From: Styela clava
Taxonomy: Eukaryota; Chordata; Ascidiacea; Stolidobranchia; Styelidae
Length of the DNA: 64,000 bases
Direction: 5' to 3'
Assembly: GCF_964204865.1 (NCBI RefSeq)
Contig: NC_135251.1
Span: 22,134,001-22,198,000, forward strand
How positions within the stretch are numbered: the first letter of the stretch is position 1; each line of letters opens with the position of its first letter. This document shows positions 44,594 through 55,853 of the stretch, piece by piece. The notes under the pieces are model-generated. The model did not search any database. It saw only the letters and a list, made by a program, of their open reading frames with translations, and had not been told where the DNA came from. Both the position numbers and the translations under genes were made by a program.

Positions 44594-47500
44594 CTGTAAA
44601 ATTTGAATTCAGTTTTTAATTCCTATTTACATCAGATTCGAAAACAATCTGTACGACCAGGGGCGAAAATGTTTTGTATTCTACCCAAGAAATGTTTGAT
44701 TCGATAATTTATTTTCAGATTGAAATGCCAAGAAACACGGAAGTATATATGTGCCCACACATTATGGCGGTTGTTATATATATGAAGCAATGTCAATTGT
44801 GTTTGCACACTGCTGTGGTAGACTCTGTTGACATCTCCTATTTTGTTTCAGTTTGTTAAGATCTATGTTTCAATTGATTTTAACTTTTTATTCAAGATTA
44901 AAGGAGTAGCCAAGATTTTGGATGAGGTTTCCACAATTTAACTCCCATATTATCTGGGCAGATTTCGTAAACATTTGAAAATTGCTGCAACCAATAACTG
45001 CATAATTTTATGCGTAATTTCTCTCAAATTTGCGATATTTATAAATTATCCCGTTGCCTGATTTTCAAAAATCATGGAAGAACCTCATGTAAATCAGATT
45101 ACGCTAGGTCGCTGGTTATGAAAGTTCAACACACCTCCTCAATATTTTCAGGTGATATGAGCGAAAAAGATAGTCTGCAAAATGATGATTTTGTGTTATC
45201 TTCTACATTAAAAGCTGATCCCGGAATCATAACAATCTCTTTTTCTATTATACCCCTCTGAACCAATTCCTTTGTGTCATCGATCCCGAATAATTTGAGC
45301 CACAAAAACATTCCACCTTCGGGAACATTCCATTCCGCTAATCCTGCAAAAAATGGAAGAAAATCAGTCTCAAGCTGAATATCATCATACCAGTATATAA
45401 CATGAACTTTAATAAGAGATAGAAGTCCTGCTTTTAGAGAAACGTATATGCAGACAAACATCAAAGACATTAATGCCTTCCTGGCAGGACTTCGAAACTT
45501 GTCACTGATCGATCAAACAAAATACCATTAAGAATACTCCAGAATACGACAATCGATGCAAAACTTCATATTTTACCTTTGAAGATAAATCATTAAAAAT
45601 ATACCTGTAAGCCACTTGTTAGCGCTGGATATGATAGCATCTCGTTGTGATTTATAAAACTTTTTGATATCGGTTAGGTGATTCTGAAATCCGACAAATT
45701 TCCATTGTTCCAAAAGTTTCAATACGATCATCTATATGTGATAAAAATAATTATAGCAATAGCTTTCTTCAGTATTAGTGAATAGCTACAAACTCGCCCT
45801 GAAGATTGAAAAATGTACCTGGATTAAAGTACTGTTGTGTTGCGTTGTCACCTCTTGATTGAGTATCAGCTTTTGAATAAAAGGTTTTGCTCCAGATACC
45901 CATCCTAGGCGTATTCCGGCCGATAACACCTTTATTAAATTAATAAATAACAAAGAATAATTATAACTTTAATTCAGAAATGCTAAACATATAGGTCAGG
46001 TTGAGGTTTGGCATAACAAAAGCGATTTAAATGTGCAGCAGCGTATAGAGTTTACATCAATGCGTTGCAATTCTGCCAATTAGAAGTCCAATTGTTTAGG
46101 AATATAGCGAGAGCATGATCGCGCATAACAAGTTCACCACTATTGACAGTACACATTCAAAATTTATTAAGCATTAATATGAAGTATTTACCTTCGACAT
46201 TGAGTCACTCCTGAGCACGCGACCATCGGTGTCAAGAGCTTGATAGCTTGAAGCAATGTCCTTAATTAAAATACACTAATGTATCATCTTAAACTTGGAC
46301 AAAAATATAAAAATTAATATAAAAAAATATATCTTACATCGCCGTATTGCAGAAAATAATAAGGATCATCCTCGACAATCACCAGATCGTATTCTTGAGC
46401 TATCTAAAATGAAATACCAATCAAGAATCATATAACTACGAACGTATTTACAAATTCTGTTTGCGCAAACTCGACTCATTTCTGACTGTTTTATATGTGC
46501 GATGCAAATGTTATTTCAACAGAAGAACTTTAATAATATCACTAACCGACTGTGAGGTGTGTAAGGTAGTCACACTCAAGAGTACGAAGTACGAAGGACT
46601 AAATTGATATTCATACTTTATGTCTATTTATTTGCCGTTTTCTCATCAAAATTACATCTTACAACGTCAAACTAAGAATGACAGAGAACCTAAGAATATT
46701 TTGATGACTAGCATGCACATGCTAAATTTAGAGCCAACCTTATATATTTCCTTTTTCCTTTCTGTCGAAGCAGTTGCACCAGTTGGGTTACTGCAGTTAG
46801 GAATTGTGTAAATAACTTTGGGCAGTTTTGATTCTTGTTCAATGTTCCAAGTTTGCATAATTTCCTTGAGTCTGCAAGCTTTCATTCCAAACTCATCTGT
46901 TTCTACAGGGATGAGATGAATTGGGAGAGGCTTTAGCTAAAGAATGTTATATTGTTATGAGCATTAAATTATATAAGAATTTATTTTCAATCATAAAGGT
47001 TATTAATACAGAAAATGTTTATCACTATCATACTAGATTTCAAATTTATAGAATTTAGGATAAAACTCACAAATCCAAGAGTTCCTGAAAACACGGGATC
47101 ATCAATTAAAATATTATCTCCCGGTGATAGAAGCATATCTAATGTTTGGGCCAGGCCATCTTGACTTCCAACTGATACATATAAGTCGAATTCTACTTCA
47201 CTATGTTTGTTCATGAGAGGCGGTTCGTGATAACGCTTTTGAATTTTCTGCAGCCATTCCTTTAGCTCTTCAATGCTTGAAAATAAAAGTGTATAGATAT
47301 AAGCATTAAAAAACGCTAACTACTAATATTGTATATGGTTACAATAAATAAGGATATATAATCTAATCCAAATTACATTTTGATGAAACTTTTTTGAATG
47401 AATGCATAGCATGTATGAATAACGGAATATAGAAAGCAAGTAAAAGAATAGTCATTAGTTATTTGAAACACATACGCAATCAAGTGAACAAAGTTTGCTA

Positions 47501-48853
47501 TGCACTGTTGCAATGAAAACAATTGCGCTCGTGTCTGAGTTGACATAGTGTCGCGGAACTTACAAAAACAATCATGGAAGCTTGCTTCGTATTCCAGACA
47601 AAATAGAACCTTGCAATTCAACTTCTCAGAAGATTTGTGTCTCTAAATATACTCACCCCCCAGACTTCGAATATTGCAAAGCTTTCGCAAGTTCCTCCCC
47701 CTCTATCTTGACTGTTGAACCGTTTTTGATTTTGACATCAATACTTTCAAAGGGAAATGTAGATGGGTTCGGCATACCTGGGCCAAAGGAAATAATCGTC
47801 GGAGAACTTTTTGCTAAAGTGGCAACGGATTGTCTGAAATTAGAAGATTAGTTGGCTTATGCTCTGTGTTTTTCAAGCGCATTATCACTATTTCTGTATT
47901 TCGGGTAAAACAACCGATTAAATGGGTATGAGCTTTGCAACTGCGATAACTGATTTGCAAACCATCGATAGGTAAACTATGTTTCCAATAAACATATCTT
48001 ATGCTGTCGTCAAAATATATCAATTTAAATTCCGTGTCCCAAGCACACATACTCACACTTGTACACACAATATTTTATATTTCAACACACAATATTTTTT
48101 TATACAAATGTCTTTCAATTTCATTATCTAAGCAAGCCAGAGAGCATACATAGATTAAGGTAAATTGCTTTATTCTTCGTACATGAACTTCAATTATCAG
48201 GAAAATGCTTCGTTAGAATCGCGCGCACCTTCAACAAACTGCGAAAGCAACGCATCAGAGTATAGTTTGAAGCAGAATGTGCATTTCGGTCGCGTTTGCG
48301 CTTGAAAAGATGAAGCAATCAATCAAGTCAAGTCAAATCAAGTGTCAAGGAAATTATTTTTAATTTCCATTGGTTTAAATATTAAAAGTAATCGTAAAGT
48401 TATACCTGATCCCAATAACACTAGTTTTTTTGTGAAATGTTACCTTATCGCACATGGTCTTCGTCTTTTACTTACTTCAGAAAAGAATCTACAAACAAAA
48501 TAACCTTTATTGGTTATCTGAATAATTATTAGACCAGATGAATGAAATAATAAATGATGAGCAATTGTAGCTATTCCTATTAGTTTATTGTGTTTTCCTA
48601 GCTTAATATATTATATATATTAGAATTTTGACGGTTGAGATGCATTTTTATAATCGTTAATAAAATCAAAAATGGTCGACTCATCTCTAAGTAAAAGAGG
48701 TAATTAGCGATTCAAATTTGCTTAAAGTTGGGATTAAATTTATCGAAATCATTGGTTCTTACTTCAGTTTGGTATTATATGTATCAAGTGGACACAATAC
48801 ATCTTTGTAAAAATATCTCACCTGTCAAAATCTAGCTTTTGTGGAGTAGTCAT
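44537..48853 (-). CDS. AADAT: Kynurenine/alpha-aminoadipate aminotransferase, complete 10-exon gene
   Basis: PLP-dependent class I/II aminotransferase that moves the amino group of L-2-aminoadipate or kynurenine to 2-oxoglutarate (lysine and tryptophan catabolism). CDS exons, in order: 48853-48822, 47833-47657, 47275-47071, 46936-46739, 46403-46338, 46260-46192, 45929-45819, 45731-45605, 45343-45135, 44593-44537. They sum to 1,251 bases (416 residues plus stop), close to the roughly 425 of vertebrate KAT II. All junctions have GT-AG ends and matching phases. Motifs in order: GPGMPNPSTFPF substrate loop, GSQDGL cofactor phosphate loop, NCSNPTG, EDDPYYFLQY, SMSK with the Schiff-base lysine followed by RLGW, and the C-terminal EGGMFLWLK and CRLSFS. 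No mitochondrial leader is obvious, which suggests a cytosolic form. Confidence 0.9.
44594..45134 (-). other. AADAT: AADAT intron 9
   Basis: 541 bp, GTGTGT...TTTACAG. Nothing else is seen inside. Confidence 0.7.
45135..45343 (-). CDS. AADAT: AADAT exon 9
   Basis: 209 bp, phase 1 in and 0 out. Holds GLAEWNVPEGGMFLWLK, the loop IDDTKEL, the IPGSAF segment and CRLSFS, whose Arg binds the substrate alpha-carboxylate in this family. Confidence 0.9.
45605..45731 (-). CDS. AADAT: AADAT exon 8
   Basis: 127 bp, phase 0 in and 1 out. Helical segment ending in SANKWLTG, matching the AADKWLTG of the vertebrate enzyme. Confidence 0.88.
45819..45929 (-). CDS. AADAT: AADAT exon 7
   Basis: 111 bp, phase 0-0. 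VLSAGIRLGWVSG follows the catalytic lysine; the Arg in IRLGW contacts the PLP phosphate. Confidence 0.9.
46192..46260 (-). CDS. AADAT: AADAT exon 6 with catalytic lysine
   Basis: 69 bp, phase 0-0. DTDGRVLRSDSMSK; the final Lys is the predicted Schiff-base residue. Confidence 0.9.
46338..46403 (-). CDS. AADAT: AADAT exon 5
   Basis: 66 bp, phase 0-0. VIVEDDPYYFLQYGD, with the Asp and Tyr that hold the PLP ring. Donor GTAAGA. Confidence 0.9.
46739..46936 (-). CDS. AADAT: AADAT exon 4
   Basis: 198 bp, phase 0-0. Encodes VETDEFGM, the spacer helix, VIYTIPNCSNPTG with the cofactor-binding Asn, and TERKKEIYK. Confidence 0.9.
47071..47275 (-). CDS. AADAT: AADAT exon 3
   Basis: 205 bp, phase 2 in and 0 out. 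Encodes IEELKEWLQKI, then SVGSQDGLAQTLDMLLSPGD and DDPVFSGTLGF. Confidence 0.9.
47657..47833 (-). CDS. AADAT: AADAT exon 2
   Basis: 177 bp, phase 2-2. Encodes TIISFGPGMPNPSTFPFES and ALQYSKSG. The vertebrate SLAGGLPNPNMFPF is recognisable. Confidence 0.9.
47834..48821 (-). other. AADAT: AADAT intron 1
   Basis: 988 bp, GTGAGA...ATTTCAG. AT-rich with a TA run near 48610. No gene or recognisable repeat. Confidence 0.65.
48822..48853 (-). CDS. AADAT: AADAT exon 1 (start)
   Basis: ATG plus 10 codons and two bases (MTTPQKLDFD), phase 2 out. It completes an Arg codon with the first base of exon 2. Chosen because it gives an open join and a length like the family. A further upstream 5' UTR exon cannot be excluded. 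Confidence 0.7.
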
Positions 48854-50199
48854 TTCGAATAAAGAGTCTTTGAACACCCCGGTTTCAATTATGAACAATA
48901 AAATTACATTATAATAATACTGAATACAATCTAAAAAATTATTAAACTAGAATAGATATCGAGCACAAAATTACTGCGACAAATATAAAATAAAGCATTT
49001 TTAAAAAGATGGCTGAAACTTGGTATTTGACACGTTCGTTTAAATAATACGTTTTGCACACTGTTGAGTCCTGATAAAAAAAAAAACAATAAAACAACTT
49101 ACCATTTTTTGTGGTACGTTACCGATGCCTACAATTTACTGTATATTAAAATAATAACTATACGAAAGCTAAACATTATCACGGTCATAATCATAACTAG
49201 TCATAATGTAGCATACCAAAATTAACGTAATCCCCTGGGTAAGTAAACCTGATTGTACTTTCAAAGGTGGCAGATGTATGAGTGTGTAACTAGCGTAACT
49301 CCGTTTCAGTTCTCATGTAGATAGATAACAAATTCTTTTTAATTTTCCAATACAATACCGGGCTTATTATGCATTGTGCAATAGAGTTTGCTTTTCGCAC
49401 ATGTTTAGGAATTGAGCTGAACTTGCCGACTATTTCCCTAGCATTTTCTTATAAATGAAAGCTCCATTGCACATAACTTTTATGCATGAACTAAAAAGAG
49501 AATCTCTTTAACTGCTGGGTTGGCCGACGTGATATGAACATCTAGTTGCTTTAGTGAGGTAATCGTCCTGATTTAAGTACTTTTAAGAGTACTTCTATAA
49601 ATATTGCGTCATTGTGCATTAAGGCAATATTGCAGACGAAGATAGCATTTTCTTGTGTTTGAATTCGCTGCAATAACCATTTTCACCTGGCTTCTTCCTG
49701 TTAGTACCATCATAATTCGCTTTCGTGGATGTAACAATGAAATTCAACACGCAACAAATTTTTACGTAATATATCAGTATTCGTATTTATTATTATATAC
49801 AAAAAATTATTCAGTATCGAATATATTGAAATTACGTTTAAAAAGTCATTTCAAGTTCGTGATTACGTATTGAGTAAAATTAAAATTTAAATAGACGCTG
49901 GCAAATAACGGTATATCGATATGTTTACTTATAACTATACAAAATTGACATAAAAATGGTTTCTCCAATGTATATGGAAAAGTCGAATCGTTTAAATACT
50001 TTTTAAGGACCTGTGAATCGCTGCTGAATGGCTATTGTTGGGTGATTGTTGTTGTGAAAAATCAACGGTCGGTAAAGTCGTAGGACTCACCGGAATGTTA
50101 TTATTTTTAGTTTATATTTTTTCAACTTCTTTTAATTCCTGTGATACGCGATATTTCTATCAAACTTTATCTTTCACTCCATACCTTCAATATTTAGCT
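48854..50199. other. Upstream of AADAT; no gene seen
   Basis: AT-rich. The AADAT promoter should lie within the first part. Short open frames at 49655 and 50035 show no family motifs and the second overlaps a SINE. Confidence 0.4.
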
Positions 50200-50351
50200 G
50201 GACTGCGCTGCCATTGTGGTACCAGCGGTTACGTGAACCTCTCGCACATAAATATCTCCGCATGGGATTCGAACTTGCCAACCCACGCAATGCAATCAGA
50301 GGTGCGTTGGTGAGCGTATTCCTAACGCTTAGCAAGGTGGGCCACACCGCC
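50200..50351 (-). mobile_element. tRNA-derived SINE
   Basis: Read on the minus strand, it starts GGCGGTGTGGCCCACC and has an A-box-like stretch (50326-50344). The B-box-like AAGTTCGAATCCC follows at 50276-50264, at tRNA-like spacing. The anticodon region is degenerate and no cloverleaf holds, so it is a SINE head rather than a tRNA gene. The 3' limit is approximate. Confidence 0.65.
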
Positions 50352-50850
50352 CATTTTTCATAAAAGTGCTATTTACATGTAACGATAACCTCTTTTAGCC
50401 ATTTGCGGGACAAATGTTTGGATATTGGAACTAAACTGAAACTCTTTGGGACTTCTTAAGTTATTTTGTAGCGAGCACATTGGGGTAGTTACTGTGTATT
50501 TCAATATTTTTTACCACGTATTGTTAATAGTGCATGTTATTAGCTTGAAACAAGGTCGTTGCTCTAATTTATTTCCTATATGATTTATTTCCCTCGCTCA
50601 GTGTTGCTTGTCTTTAACTTTTTTTGTTAGTTAGAAATTTGGTTTCATCACAAAACTGCATCAAGGTTTTGAGTGTAATTTGTTATCTGTCATTGGGATC
50701 AATTCAATTGCGCATCTTTACCATATCAAAACATTTGGCGTTCAATCTATTGTGTGCTCATTGACTTCTGATGAGTTCAGGTCGGAGTTACACTCTGTTA
50801 AACGTGTGTTCAATAACACGGGAGTGTGGACACGCAGATAGGGTCATAGC
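50352..50850. other. No gene seen
   Basis: AT-rich stretch between the SINE and the MITE without recognisable coding sequence. Confidence 0.4.
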
Positions 50851-51018
50851 CAGTAGTGGGATTCAGCCAGTTCGCACCGGTTCTATAGAACCGTCTCGCG
50901 GAATTTTATGAGATCAGCGAACCAGTTAGCATTACATGACTTTTTGTAACAGAACCGCCTGAAAATTCGTCATTTGTATGATGGAACCGGCTGACAAAAA
51001 ATTTGAATCCCACCACTG
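50851..51018. mobile_element. 168-bp hAT MITE
   Basis: Begins CAGTAGTGGGATTCAGCC and ends TTTGAATCCCACCACTG as inverted repeats, with facing GAACCGG blocks inside. Flanked by gtcatagc (50843-50850) and gccatagc (51019-51026), an 8-bp duplication with one mismatch. The CAGTGGTGGGATTC terminus is a widespread hAT MITE type. Confidence 0.85.
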
Positions 51019-51273
51019 GCCATAGCCAAACAACTTAAATTCCTTCCTTCAAAATGGAAATGAAATTTATCAGTTATCAAGTCAATGGACAATACGTCAA
51101 CAACATAGGAATCAAGCAAGTAACCGCACTGCAGTTTTCGGCGGTTTGTCAATTTAATAAGCAGTCGAGAAAACCAGAACGTAATAGATTTTTTCCTCAA
51201 AACAAAGAATCTGGATCAGGACCTCCTGCGATCCGACAGGACTAACTCAACTTCAACTCTTCAAGTTTAACGC

Positions 51274-51390
51274 CCGAGTTCACGCTCGTGTATTTTTATT
51301 TTTCAAGCTTCAACGCCCGAATTCAACAATTCGTGTATATATACAGGAATTTTCTTTCTCAAGCATTTACGCCCAAATTCTTTGAATTTG
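51274..51390 (+). ncRNA. Three successive covarying hairpins
   Basis: Each hairpin follows (A)CGCC and precedes TGT. Stems are CGAG/CTCG (51275-51288), CGAATT/AATTCG (51318-51333) and CAAATTC/GAATTTG (51374-51390), with loops of 6, 4 and 3 bases. The stems differ in sequence but stay paired, which is the mark of selection for structure. They could be a leader RNA of the following frame or part of a retroelement; the function is unknown. Confidence 0.35.
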
Positions 51391-51524
51391 TGTCTCATTA
51401 TCAACTTATAAATTACAACTAAATGTTTTGTGTGTCAAACGGATCAGGACTTTAGCAAATCAAGCCGCCTCATTGAAATTCGAAATTACCAGGACAACTT
51501 CATATTATTATTGGATTTTTAAAT

Positions 51525-52166
51525 GTGCCTATACCGACGTCGACAAAGCAAGCTACACAGGAAATAACAATGACACAGACAAAATCAATTTTGCTGAGCA
51601 TACGATATACGCAAACCGATTTTTTACACCAAACAGCAGTATTTATACAACCTATTTATACAACCTATTGTCTGGCGAACCAACGAACATCAACTTTATT
51701 CTCTCAAGTCGACCCAATCATCTATTGCAGCATCATTGGAAACCAAGTCGAATACAAATATTTGTGGCCCGTGGAAAAGGGTCTTTTGTACTTCAATCAC
51801 ATAACACGGAAAATGGATTCTCCTCTAGCTGATTTAAGCCAATGTGAACCGAACACGAGTTTCTGTCGCACAGGCGCTTTCACAATAGTTTGGAGCGTAG
51901 AAGATACGAAAGTTTGCAGGACCCGCGGCTTTCTAAAATTCAACGCTACCGAACGTTTGCTACATTACAACTCGTCGGGCAATCTTCACATATTGAAAAT
52001 TCCGAGAGTTGGCCAAGTTTTCAAAGCTTCGAGAAATGCTTTCAACGAAAGAAATCTTAACGTCGACATTATTCTACAAATCAACTATTACGTTCAACTA
52101 CGGAACGCGGAAATTGCACTCGCCTATCGTATTGGCTTGCTTGACTCTATAGTAGGAAAAAACTAG
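51525..52166 (+). CDS. Unidentified 213-residue protein
   Basis: The longest clean frame in the 49-54 kb region, from ATG to TAG. The second half has cysteines spaced as C-x7-C and C later (around residues 107, 115 and 131), an aromatic-rich TGAFTIVW stretch, two possible N-glycosylation sites, and no clear transmembrane segment. The N-terminal half is Thr/Gln/Ile rich. It lies 135 bp after the hairpins and inside a repeat-rich area. An envelope-like or other retroelement-derived product is possible, but no family is recognised. A second frame at 51428-51832 overlaps it and looks less protein-like. Confidence 0.4.
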   Translation: MPIPTSTKQATQEITMTQTKSILLSIRYTQTDFLHQTAVFIQPIYTTYCLANQRTSTLFSQVDPIIYCSIIGNQVEYKYLWPVEKGLLYFNHITRKMDSPLADLSQCEPNTSFCRTGAFTIVWSVEDTKVCRTRGFLKFNATERLLHYNSSGNLHILKIPRVGQVFKASRNAFNERNLNVDIILQINYYVQLRNAEIALAYRIGLLDSIVGKN

Positions 52167-52835
52167 GACTTTCTAGCAAACAGATGTAAAGCACTCAATT
52201 TCTGATTTTCAGTTATAATTTTCCTACCTGCACGGTTACTCTTACTCAATATATATTTGCCGAGAGCACGTTATTCTATTACAATTCGATTCGACAACGC
52301 GATTAACGGATCTTGTAGCACTATTACCAATCACCTGAAAACTATTCTAAAAGGACTAACTACTTCTTCGAACCGTTTTTAAAAATAACTTGAAAAAAGT
52401 ACAAACGTGAAAAAAGAAATGTATTACGTGTGTCGTTTTAACTGTATGTTTTCATATGAAGAAACGATATATTTGAACAGAAGTACTTAGGACATGTGCG
52501 ATTTCGTATATAAATAACTGGAATTCTGAATCACTTTCCCAGAACGTAATGTACTGACTTTTGAAGTTTCCATGTTTTCTGGGTAAGTTAATAAACAACA
52601 TCCATGCCTTATCACGAGTTAGATAGTGACGTAATAAAAGAAATATGAGACTACAATCCGTATTTGCATTTTATTGCAAAAACGTGATAACTTATGCAAA
52701 TTGTTCAAGCTATTACGTAAATTATATGAAAAATGTTGGCCATTCTCATGCTTGCTTCAGATAATTGGCTGTCTATGTCTGATGATTATGAACAAGAATT
52801 TTATGTCAATTTATTTATTTTTATCTGTATAAACT
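52167..52835. other. No gene confidently seen
   Basis: AT-rich. The right part merges into decayed BEL/Pao reverse-transcriptase sequence on the minus strand, whose recognisable similarity fades near 52800. Confidence 0.35.
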
Positions 52836-53503
52836 CAGCCATGGTACTGCAATATTCGTCTCTTAAAACAAACATCATTCTTCAACAAGCGTACCCCCAA
52901 ACTGTTGGTTCTTCTCATAACCGCATCACGATTATTAGGAAATTCAGGACATCCTGGCTTCCATGGTAAGAGAGATTGATAATGTCCATCCACCATTTTT
53001 ATATTATCTTTCATTAGTTGTAATGCATACTAATCTTCTCTTGACAATGTTGGTGTTGGAGTCAATGATATATCTTTGAAATCTGTTTCCCACATCTCTC
53101 GAATTTGTTGTTGAAGATCTTCACTTTGCACTTCAACATGATGAAAATGTACATGAAAACTTTCATTCCCAGAAGCTTTATTAAAGGCAGGCCCGACCAG
53201 TGACCAACCAAGAATACTTCTTTTTGCAACTGGTTCATTGTAGTACCACGTCTTTCATCTTTCACCCAGAATACTTCAGGTACATTCACTCCAATCATGA
53301 ACATACCTCTTTCATTTGGCAATTTTGGAAATTCAATGCCCTGAAGATATCCATGCATTTCTGATTCAATCCTTTTAGGAAATTTATTTGATACGGAATG
53401 TCGGAATTTCGTTCACAGTGAGCACACGATGTAAAGTCACACAACCTTCACCTTTTAGTGGTTCAACAATCAAGTCAAGAGCAAATCCATCTTGTTCCTG
53501 TGA
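52836..53503 (-). pseudogene. BEL/Pao pol fragment (end of protease, start of reverse transcriptase)
   Basis: Reading across frames on the minus strand gives, in order: a protease-end segment with EPLKG and TLHRVLTV near 53470-53400; the IGVNVPEVFWV segment followed by a Lys/Arg-Arg-Gly (near 53290); a GW-type linker near 53210; and LPWKPGCPEFPNNRDAV near 52970. These are successive landmarks of BEL/Pao Pol. At least two frameshifts break it (near 53370 and 53250), so it is dead. Confidence 0.75.
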
Positions 53504-53527
53504 TTAGGTGTATTTACAGTAGTAATA

Positions 53528-53670
53528 GAACAAGAGAGCTATGCTCAAATATATGGACACGTAGCGCCACATAATTTTGGTGACCTCGTAGCAAAAAATA
53601 AAAGTAATAGCCTTAGTAATATGGAGAAAAATTCCATCTCTAACCAATGAAAATTTCAAAGCGGTCAGAA
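53528..53670 (+). repeat. Dispersed repeat family, left portion
   Basis: Carries gctatgctcaaatatatgg and then blocks shared with the sushi-gene tandem units (gcaaaaaataaaagtaatagcc, shortened here; gagaaaaattccatctctaa). It sits at one border of the interruption in the BEL/Pao protease. Confidence 0.6.
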
Positions 53671-53808
53671 ATGCAATCAGAAGCCCAATTTTTTCACGCA
53701 TGGCTGCGTATGCTCTAGTCTCGACACAGCAGAAACGATGTTCAAGGCTTGAAATCTGTGGTGGCACACCCGTCGTTCGGTCGCAAATACGTCTTCCGAG
53801 TGTCGTCA

Positions 53809-54026
53809 TTTGGTGGCTTGTATAGCTTCAACCCCTGGTCGTAGAAAGTTAATTCGAAGTTTAGCGTGCAGAATAAATGCCAATGTCCCTACGGTGAAAA
53901 AATTAACGGGTTAGAAATATTGGTTTGTCGTATTTTGGTGGCTTGTATAGCTTTAACCCCTAGTCGTAGAAAGTTAATTCGAAGTTTAGCGTGCAGAATA
54001 ATTGCCAATGCACCTACGGTGAAAAA
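53809..54026 (+). repeat. 125-bp tandem duplication (1.7 copies)
   Basis: tttggtggcttgtatagctt and the following 80 or so bases recur at an offset of 125 (53809 and 53934), with a few substitutions. The copies share ggtcgtagaaagttaattcg-like sequence and tacggtgaaaaaa. Confidence 0.8.
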
Positions 54027-55614
54027 ACACACAAGACTACAAGTAAATAAATTCGGTAAGCTATGGTAAAATTGCCAAAGTTCAGACAAAATAGACTATT
54101 CTTATTTTCGCTGATAACTTTACTCTATTTAGGTATGTTACAAAAAAATTAAAGTTCATCCGATTTAAATAAAAACTGCACCAGTGGATAGATCTAAGTG
54201 AAAATAAGAAAACAATACCAAGTTTGCGAAAAATGGTCAAGAATTAACGGAGATATCTGCATTTAAGTACCGCCCGATAGGCCAATTTTTTCCATAAGGA
54301 TTGTATTGCGCCGACTCAAAAACTGTGACCGCGAGAATGTCAGACCGATTAACAACAGAATGTATCTCGGCTATTTTTGGAGGTAATCGAAAAAAATTTT
54401 GAACGAAAAGTTATTGTGAATAGAAGAACCTAATGCAAAAAAGTTTACAAATTCTTTTTAACGATATTAGCTGCTTTTCAATTAATTATGTACGAGAAAG
54501 TTTCTGAACTTTACATAACCTCTGGTCGGCAACGACTTTCCCAATACGCAAGTCCCCGCATACGCGGCAATTAACTGATTTAGCGTTTTTCATATCCGAC
54601 CTTAGTGAACGATTAATTATCATTTAATATTCCTTAACTCGTAGGAGATTTACCGCGCTTAGTGAAACGTAAAACGAGAGAAATCGCTGCGAGGGAAAAT
54701 GTCGGCATTCAGTCGATAACTGATGCGCGTTGACAGACGCGTGCTAAGATCATACTTCTCGTGCCCTGAATTAATTTGTACCGTTTCGTAAACGTATGCG
54801 AATTGACTTTTTTCAATAAGAACTTTAATAAATATGAAAAAAAAAACACATATCAATCTTTAAGTTTTTGATGTACGTCACATCTAAGAAAATTCAGATT
54901 ACTTTAGGATTTTATTCTGGCAACGATCATTGAGGCCGTCGGAAGATCGTCGCAAATCAACCCTGGGGTTGAGCATATTAGTTTGACAGTGCCTCGTTGC
55001 GGGTAATAATTAACGATGTTCTGATTGAACAAACTTCATAAAAATTGGTAAGTATCAAGTTAGGAATGACATACATGCGTCCATATATATTTTATTGGTG
55101 TCCATAGACAATATCATTAATTTGCAGTACCTATAACTTTAGCGTAATTTTTAAAAGCCCCGAATGTTGGGAAATTTATGCGCTAATGAAAAAATTCAAA
55201 TACCAAATCATAGTTGCGCATTTTATCTAAGTTATGTCCAAATTTCATGGAATTCCAAGCAACAGCAGGCAGTCCGTAGTCGTTTTTATGAGCGGTATTC
55301 TGACACGTCGTTACGGTACTTAGCAGACGTGGTGCGTACATTTTTTGGCGCGAAAAAGCGCGTTTTGTAACATTCCTACTCTATTACCGTATTAGGTACG
55401 GTACCGATATGTTTTTAATAGTCTATCGGTACCGTACTGTCCCCATAAAAAACTTTCAATTCCAACTTCCGCTAAGGCGGTACGGTACATCCGATTCACT
55501 ACTGTAATATAACACCAAGTACGGCGCTATTTGCCATTCACCAAATCTTAGCAAAGCAAGGATTTCGTTACGAACCACCGACGTTCGATGGCACGTGATC
55601 AAAATAAGAGGAGT
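54027..55614. other. No gene seen; includes GGTACCGTAC-rich patch
   Basis: No coding region with family motifs. At about 55385-55550 there is a cluster of ggtacggtac/cggtaccgtac palindromes like those in the L1 and R 3' flanks. Confidence 0.4.
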
Positions 55615-55853
55615 GTCGGCATACGCGTCCGCAGAACGTTCGGTGATGTCATAGCAAACAAATCTCACAGAGCTAACAGAAATATTTGAAATAAATAAAA
55701 GTAATAGCCTTCTGAAGAAAATTTTTATCTTTCACCACTGAGGATTTAAAAACGAATGGTCCAGTAATCAAAGAGAAAAGCGATTTCTTCAAAACGTGTC
55801 AAAGAACAAGAACAACAAAACAACGTCCACTACGTGTTCAATAACTTATTGGC
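55615..55853 (+). repeat. Dispersed repeat family, right portion
   Basis: Closely follows the block after exon B in units 1-4: gcagaacgttcggtgatgtc, then agccttctgaagaaaattt, then aacaagaacaacaaaacaac, ending acgtgttcaataac. It forms the other border of the interruption in the BEL/Pao protease. Confidence 0.7.

Noticed and set aside
47582-47851. 89-codon plus-strand frame opposite AADAT exon 2
   Set aside because: Antisense of a confirmed coding exon with no motif of its own.
50264-50351. Possible tRNA gene (A-box and B-box present)
   Set aside because: Acceptor and anticodon stems do not pair and the sequence continues into a SINE-like body, so I call it a tRNA-derived SINE.
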